Position numbers and translations under genes: made by a program. Shown piece after piece: positions 9,369-17,753 of a stretch of 64,000 bases of DNA. How positions within the stretch are numbered: position 1 is the first letter of the stretch; each line of letters opens with the position of its first letter. The DNA is from Euglena gracilis (Eukaryota; Euglenida; Euglenophyceae; Euglenales), in NCBI GenBank assembly GCA_039621445.1, contig CP154954.1, positions 46,355,847 to 46,419,846 of the forward strand, in the 5' to 3' direction. Under the pieces are notes generated by a model. It ran no database searches. It saw only the letters and a list, made by a program, of their open reading frames with translations, and was not told the DNA's origin.

Positions 9369-10361
9369 TTAAGTTCGTGATCGTTTGTTTTTGGGGTGTT
9401 TGGGTTCGAAGGTTTGGGGTGAATGCCAGAAACATTCAGGGCCTCCGGGCAAAAAAGTTGCTTCGAATGGGGGTAGGACGGAGAAAGGAGCCCATGGCAA
9501 AGTTTTTGGCCAGATGAGGGGTGTATCGTCATATCCAATGTATTTTTTGGCGGTGTCTGGACTGGCCCAACGACACCAATGCTGGATAACGTTGATGTCG
9601 ATGCCGAATTGAAACATTCCACGCGCCGTTGCTCGTCTGATAGAGTGAAACAAACAATGTTCGGCGTCTGTGTGGGTGAAATATTCACGGGTAAACTGTT
9701 GTATTTGATTGATTGAAAAGAAGGGGGTAGTGGGATCGGTGAAAGGATGGGAACGCTTCCAAAAAGCGATCCATGCCATAATGAATAGTGGGGGACTTCT
9801 GAAGATGCGTTGTTGGTTGTGAGGTGGCTGCTTTTCTGGCATGAACCAGATTCCACCACCTTTAGGGGTGGACAGAATGTCACATGGTCTAATTGAGGCC
9901 GCTTCACCAATACGTAGTCCGAGGGATAATGCCACAAGGAATACGCACAAGATGAAATGGGTTTGCTTGAGGTTACAAACTTGTGCAATATGTGTGAAAG
10001 CTGTGGGGGGGAACCACGTTTTGGTGGGAATGAGGCGCATTCTGTCTGCCGCTCTTGAAAGTCTCCAGTATGTTTGTGGAAATAGGGGTGTTGTCCAGCC
10101 CAAGGTGTGTAATGCTTGGAACGCTGAAAGAATGTTTCGAATTGTGGAGGCGGCACACTGTTTTTGTATAAATGTTGATATGTATTGTTCGATAAGAACA
10201 GTGATTGGTATCTTTCTGTCACAAGTGAGTCGGAATTTTTCAAACTGAAGAATTTTTTGTTTATAAGTTCTGATGGTTCTGGGTGCCCAAGAGTACAAGA
10301 GTGCTTGTTGTATGTTTTGGGGATGTTGATGGTGTTCGAAAGCGGAAAATTTGGTGAGCAT
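9369..10361 (-). CDS. Tyrosine recombinase of the YR retrotransposon
   Basis: A 330-residue site-specific recombinase predicted to insert the circular DNA copy. The N-terminal half resembles the SAM-like core-binding domain (SWAPRTIRTYKQK at 24-36; AASTIRNILSA at 70-80). The catalytic domain has the first Arg in LGLRIGE (R150), the HxxR box as HSIRRA (H239, R242), the late His/Trp in HWCRWAS (H261) and the nucleophile Tyr in AKKYIGY (Y274). All catalytic residues are present. It overlaps the end of no other real gene and lies between Gag and RT, an order known from VIPER but not usual for DIRS or Ngaro. Confidence 0.9.
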   Translation of the reverse strand: MLTKFSAFEHHQHPQNIQQALLYSWAPRTIRTYKQKILQFEKFRLTCDRKIPITVLIEQYISTFIQKQCAASTIRNILSAFQALHTLGWTTPLFPQTYWRLSRAADRMRLIPTKTWFPPTAFTHIAQVCNLKQTHFILCVFLVALSLGLRIGEAASIRPCDILSTPKGGGIWFMPEKQPPHNQQRIFRSPPLFIMAWIAFWKRSHPFTDPTTPFFSINQIQQFTREYFTHTDAEHCLFHSIRRATARGMFQFGIDINVIQHWCRWASPDTAKKYIGYDDTPLIWPKTLPWAPFSVLPPFEATFLPGGPECFWHSPQTFEPKHPKNKRSRT

Positions 10362-10448
10362 AGATTCCCACTCAAGGACACTGGGGTGGATGTCTGAAAT
10401 TTTTGTTGTTGAGGGGGAGGCTGATAAAGCTTCCCCTTTTGGCAGGAG

Positions 10449-12467
10449 TCATTTGGAATTCTGAATTTCACATTCCCAATGCCAGTGGTATCGGGAACAA
10501 CGAAAACATTTTTTGGGCGGTGGAAATTTTACATTCCACAAGGAGCCGTCCCGGGAAATATAAAATTTGTCTTCCCCAAGAATAGCAAAATTTTGTACCC
10601 CATGAGGGGTGTGTTCCTCATATACTTTTCCACCTCTTCGAATTAATTCATCCACCCCAAAATTCACTGGTGGGTGAATCCGTTGTACTGAAGAGGACGA
10701 GGATTGTAAGAAAGAATTTTGAGGAGATTGTGATGAAGGAAATGATGATGAGACATGAGAAGAAGGAGAAAATGAATGAAAAGGTGATGAGGAACGTGAA
10801 AAATCAGACGAAAAAGAATTTGTTGTTTTGAAGGACGTTTTGTAACGAAAAAAAGTGTGCACCATGAGTTTCCACAATTCTTGAAGTGGGTCACTTTTGG
10901 CACCATCTTCTTGTATGTCTTCAAAACTGGATTGAAAAATTTTGGACATTTCACGCATCCAAACGGGAAGATGTTCAAATTTTTGGAAGGTTAACACAAA
11001 TTCAAGTGAAAAATTTTGTGATAAATATTCTTCAGAGGAAGTGTTGCTGGTCATCTTTTGAACTTTAAGTTCAGCAATTTCCTTTTGAAGCATGGAAATT
11101 TGTTCCAATAATGCGGAATTTTGACTTGTGGAAACAGCGGAATTAGGTGACCAAAGAAAATGGTCATCCTGAAATTGTAAAATTACATCTGCATACACTT
11201 CGTATGCGACAAATAATGGGAGTGCTTCCTCGACCGATAATTGAAATGAGGTGCCAACAAGGACTGTCTGCCACCAGGAAGGTGGCCAGTTTTGAGCGCG
11301 AAATTTTAGTTCAATTTTTTTACGTGACAATTCTATGAGAGAAATAGTCTGTAAAAATTCGTTTGCAAAAGAGGTGCAAAATTCTTGAAACGGAACAATT
11401 GCGGGTCCTGGATTTTGTTCAATGTCACCTGAGAGGAGCAATAGTTTTTGTGTATTCCAAAAGGTATGTTTGGTGTTGATATGGAAAACATAAATGGGCC
11501 AGGGGGGGTTGGGCAGTATACGACGGTTGGAAAAAATAAATATTGGTTCATTCGGGAGGAGTAAATGCTGAGAGGAAATTTTAAATAAAAATGGGAGGGG
11601 ATATGGATATATGACCGGAAAGAGCAAGACGATATGTACGGGTTGATTTTTCAGTCGATCTAGTACACGATTCAATAAATGAAATGGGGGGTTTGCCCAG
11701 ATTAATTTTTCTGCAGACCAATTATGCAAAAAAGCGTCATCGAAAATCGACCAAAATTTTGGTACGCGACAATTTTCAGGTGAAGCAAAAGCATCAACCG
11801 AGGGTAAAGGTAAGCCAAAAAACGCAAAAATTCTGTAAAAATATTTTGGAATCAAAGCGTAATCTTGTTGGGCCTGCTGAAAGTACAGATTCATTGAAGG
11901 GCCAGGATTCGTTTCAATGTCTCCACAAAGCAAAAGGAAAAAGAAATTTGGAAACGTAAGAATGTTTGTAAAAAGGGGTTTCAGAAAAAAAATGTTCGGA
12001 ATAAATGATTTCCAAAAGAATGTTTTGCTTTTAAGGGTTAAAAGAATAGTGTACCAAAAGAAAAAACGGCATTCCATCAAAAAAAACCTCAAAGTTTCCA
12101 AACTGCTGAAAAGTTTTTTGACTGCTGTTGTCAAAAACAAACGTGAAATTTTTTTAACTTTCAAAAGGAGAAATAACAAAAAACACAAAAACAGGGGTGC
12201 TCCAGACAGCAAATGTTGTGTAGAAGGGGGGTAAGTTTTTTGACTGCTGTTGTCAAAACAAACGTGAAATTTTTTAACTTTCAAAGGAGAAATAACAAAA
12301 AACCAAAAAACAGGGGTGCTCCGACAGCAAATGTTGTGTAGAAGGGGGGTAAGCCATTTGTGTGGGTTTTGAGGGGAAATGTTTGTAATCTTGCAATTTT
12401 TCAATGAATTCAGGGAAAAGCCCATACACAGGTGGTAAAAAAATAATGGAATCATCAATCCACTCAA
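10449..12467 (-). CDS. Polyprotein: hydrophobic segment, 2A, D-x-F-A-S domain, 2A, Gag with zinc knuckle
   Basis: A 672-residue frame. Residues 90-180 are strongly hydrophobic and Phe/Leu-rich. A 2A-like ribosome-skipping motif, LLLCGDIETNPGP, ends at residue 190. Residues 220-290 carry VDAFASPEN and WANPPFHLL, the D-x-F-A-S domain also present in the neighbouring retroelement. A second 2A motif, LLLLSGDIEQNPGP, ends at residue 355. The rest is Gag-like: helical, then Ser-rich, ending in a zinc knuckle, CFRCSRYHWHWEC (CX2CX3HX4C). Predicted translation yields three separate proteins. The first 120 residues fall in a duplicated segment, and this frame probably continues the cold-shock protein upstream after an indel, so the annotated start is unlikely to be real. 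Confidence 0.85.
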   Translation of the reverse strand: MSGLMIPLFFYHLCMGFSLNSLKNCKITNISPQNPHKWLTPLLHNICCRSTPVFWFFVISPLKVKKFHVCFDNSSQKTYPPSTQHLLSGAPLFLCFLLFLLLKVKKISRLFLTTAVKKLFSSLETLRFFLMECRFFFWYTILLTLKSKTFFWKSFIPNIFFLKPLFTNILTFPNFFFLLLCGDIETNPGPSMNLYFQQAQQDYALIPKYFYRIFAFFGLPLPSVDAFASPENCRVPKFWSIFDDAFLHNWSAEKLIWANPPFHLLNRVLDRLKNQPVHIVLLFPVIYPYPLPFLFKISSQHLLLPNEPIFIFSNRRILPNPPWPIYVFHINTKHTFWNTQKLLLLSGDIEQNPGPAIVPFQEFCTSFANEFLQTISLIELSRKKIELKFRAQNWPPSWWQTVLVGTSFQLSVEEALPLFVAYEVYADVILQFQDDHFLWSPNSAVSTSQNSALLEQISMLQKEIAELKVQKMTSNTSSEEYLSQNFSLEFVLTFQKFEHLPVWMREMSKIFQSSFEDIQEDGAKSDPLQELWKLMVHTFFRYKTSFKTTNSFSSDFSRSSSPFHSFSPSSHVSSSFPSSQSPQNSFLQSSSSSVQRIHPPVNFGVDELIRRGGKVYEEHTPHGVQNFAILGEDKFYISRDGSLWNVKFPPPKKCFRCSRYHWHWECEIQNSK
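11403..11444 (-). other. 2A-like ribosome-skipping motif 2
   Basis: Encodes LLLLSGDIEQNPGP, again with a Leu-rich lead-in. The residue after the final Pro is Ala. It separates the D-x-F-A-S domain from Gag. Two 2A sites in one retrotransposon frame bracket that domain as a free protein. Confidence 0.85.
11898..11936 (-). other. 2A-like ribosome-skipping motif 1
   Basis: Encodes LLLCGDIETNPGP. The D-I/V-E-x-N-P-G-P core followed by a residue other than Pro is the 2A signature, preceded as usual by a Leu-rich helix. Here the next residue is Ser rather than the usual Pro, which could lower skipping efficiency. It separates the hydrophobic N-terminal product from the D-x-F-A-S domain. Confidence 0.85.
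12111..12353. repeat. Imperfect tandem duplication of about 120 bp inside the polyprotein gene
   Basis: Two adjacent copies (about 12,111-12,232 and 12,233-12,353) both run from AAGTTTTTTGACTGCTG to a GGGGGGTAAG end. They differ by single-base indels in homopolymers. The cold-shock frame ends within the right copy and the 2A/Gag frame passes through the left copy, so the apparent gene boundary is probably created by this duplication. It could be a real mutation or an assembly artefact. Confidence 0.8.
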
Positions 12468-13764
12468 AAATAGAATGTTTCAACACAACATGTTGAAGTT
12501 TGTCCATCCCAGCATTTTGATGTAGATAAAAGTCAAGTTTTTTGGCAAATTTTAAATGATTCTGGTAAATTTGTTGTCTTTCACTTGGTGAGATTGTTAC
12601 AGAAAACAAACTTGCTATGTCTCCAGCATTGCTTTCAGGTGCCACAGAGCAAGCAACAGCTGTATTGACTTCTGAAAGGTCCACAGTATCAAGCATGGGA
12701 GGAGGAAGCGGAATAAAAAAATTGTCCTGATAAGCAGACTGATAAAATGCAGGGTAATTTTGTTGAACAAAAGGTAAAAAAATTGATACTTGTTGAATCC
12801 AAGAAAAGAGTCGTTGTTTTTGGTGATCCACAATTTCATCAGGAGATGAGTTCAAAATTTCAATCATGTCAGAGAATTGTTGAGAATGTTTCTGTTGCAG
12901 AGAAACATTTTTTAAAATTTGAGAGGGACTGTCAGAAAGATGAATTGAGGAGTCTGATTTGTTCTCTGCAGAATTAAAAGAATCAGGACAATTTTGTACA
13001 AGCTTGTTCAAAAGACTCAAAGGCACAGGAACACAATCTGGGGGAAGGGATTGTGCAGTAACATTCTGTTGTGCCCCAGGGCACTGATGTGTGGGTTGAC
13101 AAAAAGAAGCATTAGTAGCATTCAAAGGAAAACTGTTTGGCTGTTGTGGAACACAGGTTCCTGTATAAGTTGATAATTGGTTTGGGAGTGAAGCTCCAAA
13201 AGGAGCAGGTAATACTCCAAAAGGAGATTGAATAACTCCACAGGGAGTCTGAACAGGTTGGTTTTGGTTTGTCAACATTGGGATTCCAGAATAAAGATTC
13301 AAAGGAAAATGGGAGAAGGGGGCTGGGGTCAGGGGAACAGAGTGTTGTACAACTGCAGGGGTGGCAGGAGGGGTAGGGAGGGACCTTAGGCGTGATACCA
13401 GGTTGTCGATGAGCTCTTGGCCAGCACTGTCTTTTCTTGCTTTCTTTCCAGTCCCAGTTTCACTGTAATCTCTCTTCTTCTTCTTCTGGTCTTCCTTGAA
13501 CGGTTGTCCATCCGGGTATGCTACCCTGAGAGCAGCAGGGTGCTGGCCTTCTGCACGGGCATCACCAACTTCAAAACTGACTTCCTGTCCAGGATGTAGA
13601 ACCGGGACTCCAACTCCCAGTGTCAGCAGCTGACTCACGTGTATATAGTACGTGGTAGCTTCACCAGAGTCGGTGTCAGACGATTGCAGAAAACCAAAAC
13701 CCCTGTGGGGAAACCATGTTGTCACGGTACCAGTCGGCATCTTGAAAAACCAAAGGTGATCCAA
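12274..13764 (-). CDS. Cold-shock-domain protein of the YR retrotransposon
   Basis: A 496-residue frame starting 77 bp inside repeat A1. Residues 9-95 form a cold-shock (Y-box) domain: GTVTTWFPHRGFGFL matches the RNP1-bearing strand (GTVKWFNxxKGFGFI), YYIHVSQL matches the VFVHxS strand, and LHPGQEVSFEV plus a closing AALRV strand complete the five-strand barrel. A basic stretch KKKKRDYSETGTGKKARK follows, then a Pro/Gln/Asn/Ser-rich segment to the end. Cold-shock domains bind single-stranded RNA or DNA, so a chaperone role for element RNA is plausible (inference). It was presumably captured from a host Y-box gene. The C-terminal end is altered by the tandem duplication. Confidence 0.85.
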   Translation of the reverse strand: MDHLWFFKMPTGTVTTWFPHRGFGFLQSSDTDSGEATTYYIHVSQLLTLGVGVPVLHPGQEVSFEVGDARAEGQHPAALRVAYPDGQPFKEDQKKKKRDYSETGTGKKARKDSAGQELIDNLVSRLRSLPTPPATPAVVQHSVPLTPAPFSHFPLNLYSGIPMLTNQNQPVQTPCGVIQSPFGVLPAPFGASLPNQLSTYTGTCVPQQPNSFPLNATNASFCQPTHQCPGAQQNVTAQSLPPDCVPVPLSLLNKLVQNCPDSFNSAENKSDSSIHLSDSPSQILKNVSLQQKHSQQFSDMIEILNSSPDEIVDHQKQRLFSWIQQVSIFLPFVQQNYPAFYQSAYQDNFFIPLPPPMLDTVDLSEVNTAVACSVAPESNAGDIASLFSVTISPSERQQIYQNHLKFAKKLDFYLHQNAGMDKLQHVVLKHSIFEWIDDSIIFLPPVYGLFPEFIEKLQDYKHFPSKPTQMAYPPSTQHLLSEHPCFLVFCYFSFES

Positions 13765-13840
13765 GTTATCTTTCAGACTTGATAGAGGTGCAAGTTCCTG
13801 TTGGTCGGTATTCTGCAGCCCCGACCGGCTCAGACTTCAA

Positions 13841-13942
13841 GGCTTACTTCCAATAAAGGAATCTGTGAAGAAATATTTACAGAATTAGTTTGCATTCTTG
13901 TCGCGTAACGGTTCGCAAATCTCGAGATTGGTGAATCTCTCG
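13841..13942. repeat. Split direct repeat A1 (5' terminus of the YR retrotransposon)
   Basis: 102 bp, identical in my reading to A2. It lies 77 bp upstream of the cold-shock frame on the coding strand and would serve as 5' leader. The sequence outside (from 13,943) does not continue the match. Confidence 0.9.
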
Positions 13943-14460
13943 TTTTCAAAAGCTTCCGCCCTGCCATTTTTGACTGTCGGACGCCCCCCGACAGTCGACA
14001 AAGGTCCTCGACCCCAGGGCAGCCCAACCAAAGAAGTAAGTGGAAAAATTTTAATTGAAAGGCTCTCCAGCCCAACACTCCAAAGGCCGTCCCTGTTCCA
14101 CACGAACCGCTGGTTCGTCACCCACGATGATTCACTTGATGTTCTTTTGGCTCACCAAGGAGTGCAAGAGGGCCCCAAATGTTGCGATTTTCTCCTTGGG
14201 GGGTCGGCACGCCGTGGCGAGGGGTCCGGCTAGGGGGGGGGGTTGGCGTTTTTTGGCGTGGCGAGGGGGTCCCGGATGGGGGGGGGGAGGGGGGGGCGGG
14301 GGTTTGCCAAGAAAATTTTCTTTGGCGCGGCTGACATGGCGTGGCGAGGGGGTCTGAAAGGGGGGGGGGTAAGATGGCGTGGCGAGGGGGTAGGTCGTAG
14401 GGGGGGGAGGGGTGTGCCGACCCCCCCTTGTATTCCGCAGGCATCAACCGTTGAACTCCT
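13943..14460. repeat. Repeats right of the YR element: hairpin and GGCGTGGCGAGGGG units
   Basis: A perfect 9-bp-arm hairpin, GACTGTCGG with CCGACAGTC, lies at 13,972-13,996. From 14,210 to 14,400 a unit GGCGTGGCGAGGGGG recurs four times between long G runs. No gene was recognised. Confidence 0.6.
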
Positions 14461-14702
14461 GAGGAATTTGAAATTGTGGCTCTTTCTGGTTTTTTTCGCC
14501 ACACCTGAAACTCGGCGATCCACAATTTTGTGGAACCTGTCTTTGCGTTGCGTCCCAATCCTATCGAAGTCCTGCGTAATTCCAGATCCCAACTTCTTCG
14601 CATACGCCTCCAACAACGAGCTCTCACACCCACAAAGAAGTCAAACAAGGCACTTGCCAAGTCTTTGTACTTGGGGCATAGCTGGCGCTTTTTTTGTTGC
14701 AT
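14230..14702 (-). other. Possible coding fragment, unrecognised
   Basis: The minus strand at about 14,440-14,616 reads a charged, helix-like peptide (AYAKKLGSGITQDFDRIG and following) without G-run content, unlike its surroundings. An alternative frame is also open. No family was recognised; it may be a captured fragment inside a repeat. Confidence 0.2.
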
Positions 14703-15578
14703 TTTTTTTAAAAAAAAACCCTTTTTTTATGTTTTTTTTTTAAAAATGGCAAAAAAAATTGCAAAAAAACAAAGGGAAAAATTATGGACCCAAATTTGCC
14801 TTACCGTCACCCCCCCCCCCTATTTGGCTAATGGCCGGGCTCCTTCGGACCCCCAATTAGCCAATTGGGGGGGGGGACAATTAGGGCGGGTTACCCCGGC
14901 CAATGGCCAATAAGCCTGACCCCCCCCTAATTGGCTAATGGACCGTCCAACGGGACGCCCAATTAGCCAATTAGGGGGGGGGGCAAGGGCAATTGCAAGT
15001 ATGAACCTGAAACCAGCCAAAACGACTCAACGGCTGACCAGGGGGGAGTCCCCATTTTGACGTGCCGAGGGGGTCCGACCACCAGGGGGGGGGGTGGCTG
15101 CCAAACCTCCACTACAAACACTACCTTGATAACTTCCATCTTGAACTCTACAGTGTAACCACTTCTGCCTCCTCTCTCTTGGGTCCCCATGGGTAGGTGG
15201 TGAAGCGGGGGGTCGGGAAGGTTGGACGCAGAACACGGGAGAGGGGTCCGAAAAGCAAGGGAGGGGGAGGAGGGTGGGGGACCCCCCTTCCGAAAAACTG
15301 GGGGGTGGGGGACCCCTCCCCCTACCACCTTGCCCCCCAGGGGGAAGTGACCAGGTTTTGAATAGTGCTGAGCTCTTAATAAGCGCTCACCCACCCCTTC
15401 ATTGACACCCCATATCAAAAAACCGGTAGATGGGGCGTTCCAAGGGCTTCAAATTAGGTCTCCGGACATTTCCTTTGATTTGGCTTCATTTTGGAGAAAT
15501 TTTGAAAATTGAGTCCAAAGGGGGGGGGTTAGCAGGGGGGGGGGGGCGATCCTACCGAGTTTGGGGCCTGGCGGGGAG
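14703..15578. other. Non-genic repeat stretch with ATTAGCCAATT inverted units
   Basis: After an A/T homopolymer patch (14,690-14,790), 14,820-14,990 has four copies of ATTGGCTAATGG or its complement in alternating orientation, separated by G or C runs. 15,030-15,360 is mixed GC-rich sequence with long C and G runs. No coding evidence was seen. Confidence 0.5.
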
Positions 15579-15748
15579 TTACCATGCCCCCCCGCCCATA
15601 TAAGACCCCCCATATAAGACCCCCCCCCTGGCCGGCCGAAGGCCGGCCCTTTGGCCGGGACCGACCCCCCCGTGTAAGACCCCCCCATATAAGACCCCCC
15701 CCCCCTAGGATTTTGGCTGGGTCTTATATGGGGTGGGGGGCATGGTAA
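15579..15748. mobile_element. Small TIR element with CATATAAGACC words
   Basis: Terminal inverted repeats of about 30 bp: left TTACCATGCCCCCC then CATATAAGACC, right the complement ending GGGGGGCATGGTAA. The word ATATAAGACC appears four times, always beside a C run. No target duplication was seen. A lone end of the same type (GGCATGGTAAAC) lies near 23,020. Confidence 0.65.
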
Positions 15749-15761
15749 ACGTTTTCACTTA

Positions 15762-16920
15762 CTAGGGCAGCATCGCGTGATCTGTAGCTCTTTCCGCCAG
15801 GCGAAGTTGGTGGGCTACTGCCCGCGCCAGCGTGACGGACAAATTCTTTGTGTGTGTGTCAACTCCTGGAACCGGCACTGTCACAGAGAATTTGCCAGCG
15901 GCCGGGCCGGGACAGCCCCATGGGTTGAAGGCAATACCAGAGTGCTCCCACTGATGTTGCGCGCACCTTTCTTCCGCGTGATTTCGTTTGTCAAGTTCAG
16001 CACCTGGCAGTGTCCGCAGAACACGGGTGAGATTCAGGGGCCATCGGGAGGGGGCCAAAGGGTGTTCGATGGTAAGGTCAGCATCATGAGTGCCAGATTC
16101 GCAACTTTGCTCCTTGCGAACTGAAATACTTGCTCGTTGGCACAGATCCACGAGGGAATCTCAGAGGCAGTTTTGTCTCTCTGTTATCCGTTTTTGCGGC
16201 ACATCAGAAGGTGGTCACCAAAAGGATCAATGGAGTCCGAACAGAGGGGGCAGGAGCAAGTTAGTTGAGGGGATGAGGCCCACAAAAGGCTCCAAATGCC
16301 TCAAATTTGGCAAATTAGCATCTCAACACATCTTATTTAGGTTAGGAATGAGAAAAAGTATTCGGATGGGTGGTTCAAAAATTGCCATAAGAGGTTTGTG
16401 ACAAGAATGGCCAATTTCTGCGTTTTTCCCTTAAAATTGCCTTCATTCGGCACAACTTTGCTTTGATACGCCACTTTCCTTTGTTTGTTTGTTTGACATT
16501 GAGGTGACATAGAGGGATAGTAGAGGTAGAGGTGGCCGCTACCTCTACCTCCACCTCTACCTCCATCCCTCTAACTCTATCTAGCCCTGCCGGCAGAGGC
16601 TGAAGGGGCCGGGGGGCAGGGATGTTGAACCCTGGCACCCTTTGCGAGAAGCCCACACAAGCGGCCAGCTGGGCTGCTGTGCGTTCCACCGTGGGATCCG
16701 AGATGCCCCAACCGCTTTTGTTGAAGGGGAGCGTAATTTGGTTCCAGTGCAGGGGTACTACATTGCTGACGGCCTGGCGGCTCATGTCGGAGACGTTTTG
16801 GAGGGATGTTGTGCTGGAGGAGAAGATGCTCTCACGGAGGAGGTGAGTAACCCGACAGCCATCCAGGAAATTCCGCAGGAGACAGTGTTGAAGTTGAGGA
16901 TAATTTTTGGAGACAGGAAA
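15762..16920 (-). pseudogene. Possible degenerate non-LTR retrotransposon remnant
   Basis: Two minus-strand segments suggest the C-terminal part of a LINE-like reverse transcriptase protein. 16,600-16,900 reads HWNQITLPFNKSGWGISD followed by ERTAAQLAA, like the region after RT motif E (LPxxxGGLGIxD...AAxLA). Downstream, 15,770-16,140 has KRNHAEERC and GIAFNPWG...GPAA, like the C-terminal part of such proteins. No YxDD motif was found, and stops separate the parts. The match is by pattern only and could be wrong. Confidence 0.35.
16505..16580. repeat. GAGGTA/TACCTC palindromic repeat
   Basis: ATAGAGGGATAGTAGAGGTAGAGG is followed by its inverted counterpart CTACCTCTACCTCC...ATCCCTCTA. A related copy lies at 21,880-21,955 (AGAGGTAGAGGTAGAGG with CTCTACCATCCCTCTA). 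It is probably a small foldback element. Confidence 0.6.
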
Positions 16921-16960
16921 CAGAGGTCTCCAACTTGACACTGAGACGGTGGTCGACATG

Positions 16961-17110
16961 GCTCGGCACGGCTCGGCACGGCTCGGCACGGCTCGGCACG
17001 GCTCGGCACGGCTCGGCACGGCTCGGCACGGCTCGGCACGGCTCGGCACGGCTCGGCACGGCTCGGCACGGCTCGGCACGGCTCGGCACGGCTCTGCACG
17101 GCTCGGCTCG
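16961..17110. repeat. 10-bp tandem array (GCTCGGCACG)n
   Basis: Thirteen perfect copies of GCTCGGCACG, one variant (GCTCTGCACG) and two shortened units. Because 10 is not a multiple of 3, every frame stays open and reads a 10-residue repeat such as AEPCRAVPSR. These open frames are a consequence of the array, not evidence for a protein. Confidence 0.95.
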
Positions 17111-17116
17111 GCTCGG

Positions 17117-17310
17117 CATAAGTACCCCCCCCCCCATATTGTCCCCCCCCCATATTGTCCCTCGGCCCGGCCGACGAGGGGTTTTTTTGGCTCGGTCAAT
17201 GAAATTTCCTTTGGTACCCCCATATTGTCCCCCCCCCCCATATTGTCCCGGCGGGCCTCCTGGGGAGAGGTCGGTGGGACAATATGGGGGGTGGGGGGTG
17301 GTAAGTGGTC
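17117..17310. mobile_element. Small inverted-repeat element with CCATATTGTCCC words
   Basis: Two CCATATTGTCCC units on the left and two more at 17,220-17,250 oppose GGGACAATATGGGGGG at 17,277-17,292. The word sits beside C runs as in the element at 15.6 kb. Short GTCGACAT words occur both before the decamer array (16,953) and after this element (17,309), so array plus element may be one composite insertion. Confidence 0.55.
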
Positions 17311-17753
17311 GACATAAGTAAGAAGCCCTCAGAGTAGCGGAACGTAGCGCGTCGTCTTGGTTGCCCCACAATTGGTTGCCCCGCACCCCAATTGCACTCT
17401 GTCATTTGTCTCCAGAGTCGCGGAGGATGGGCTGAAAATTGAAAAGATTGAACTTGAATTTTTTGAAGCTGTTCACTCTTGGGACTCGTATGTCTGCACG
17501 CTCAAATTGATTACTCTGGTTTGTCTTCTGGGGCTGCTCTTTTTTTCGTTCTCTCTTTTCAACGATCCATAGGAATGTTTGTTTACGTTGACGTGCGTTG
17601 CCAAACCAGATTCCTCATGAGCCGGGGGAAATGCCATTTAATGGGTTGAACATCAAGAAGTTGTCTTGAATTTTTTGACAGAAATGTTGTTTTACTCTTT
17701 TTTGTGGTCAAAAAGTTTTTCAACACCAGGCCAAGGTAGCAAGCAGGGCAGGT

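Larger units (their letters stand above)
7201..13942 (-). mobile_element. Tyrosine-recombinase retrotransposon (Ngaro/VIPER-like) with cold-shock domain and two 2A motifs
   Basis: A 6.74-kb element on the minus strand bounded by split direct repeats in the order A1, genes, B1, A2, B2, the arrangement of Ngaro/PAT-type YR retrotransposons. Reading direction gives: cold-shock-domain protein, hydrophobic segment, 2A, D-x-F-A-S domain, 2A, Gag with zinc knuckle, tyrosine recombinase, RT-RNase H. The recombinase precedes RT, as in kinetoplastid VIPER and unlike typical DIRS or Ngaro. A1 and A2 look identical over 102 bp and the recombinase and RT frames are intact, so insertion appears recent. YR elements make no target duplication, and none was seen. 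Base composition is more AT-rich than the host exons. Confidence 0.88.

Noticed and set aside
8933-10471. 512-residue minus-strand frame spanning the recombinase gene
   Set aside because: It overlaps the recombinase in another frame, is Pro/Ser/His-rich without a domain, and reads partly into the RT leader. It is a shadow frame.
16375-17386. Long open frames on both strands reading repeated AEPCRAVPSR or GTARHGSARL peptides
   Set aside because: They come from the 10-bp tandem array, which keeps all frames open. No protein evidence.
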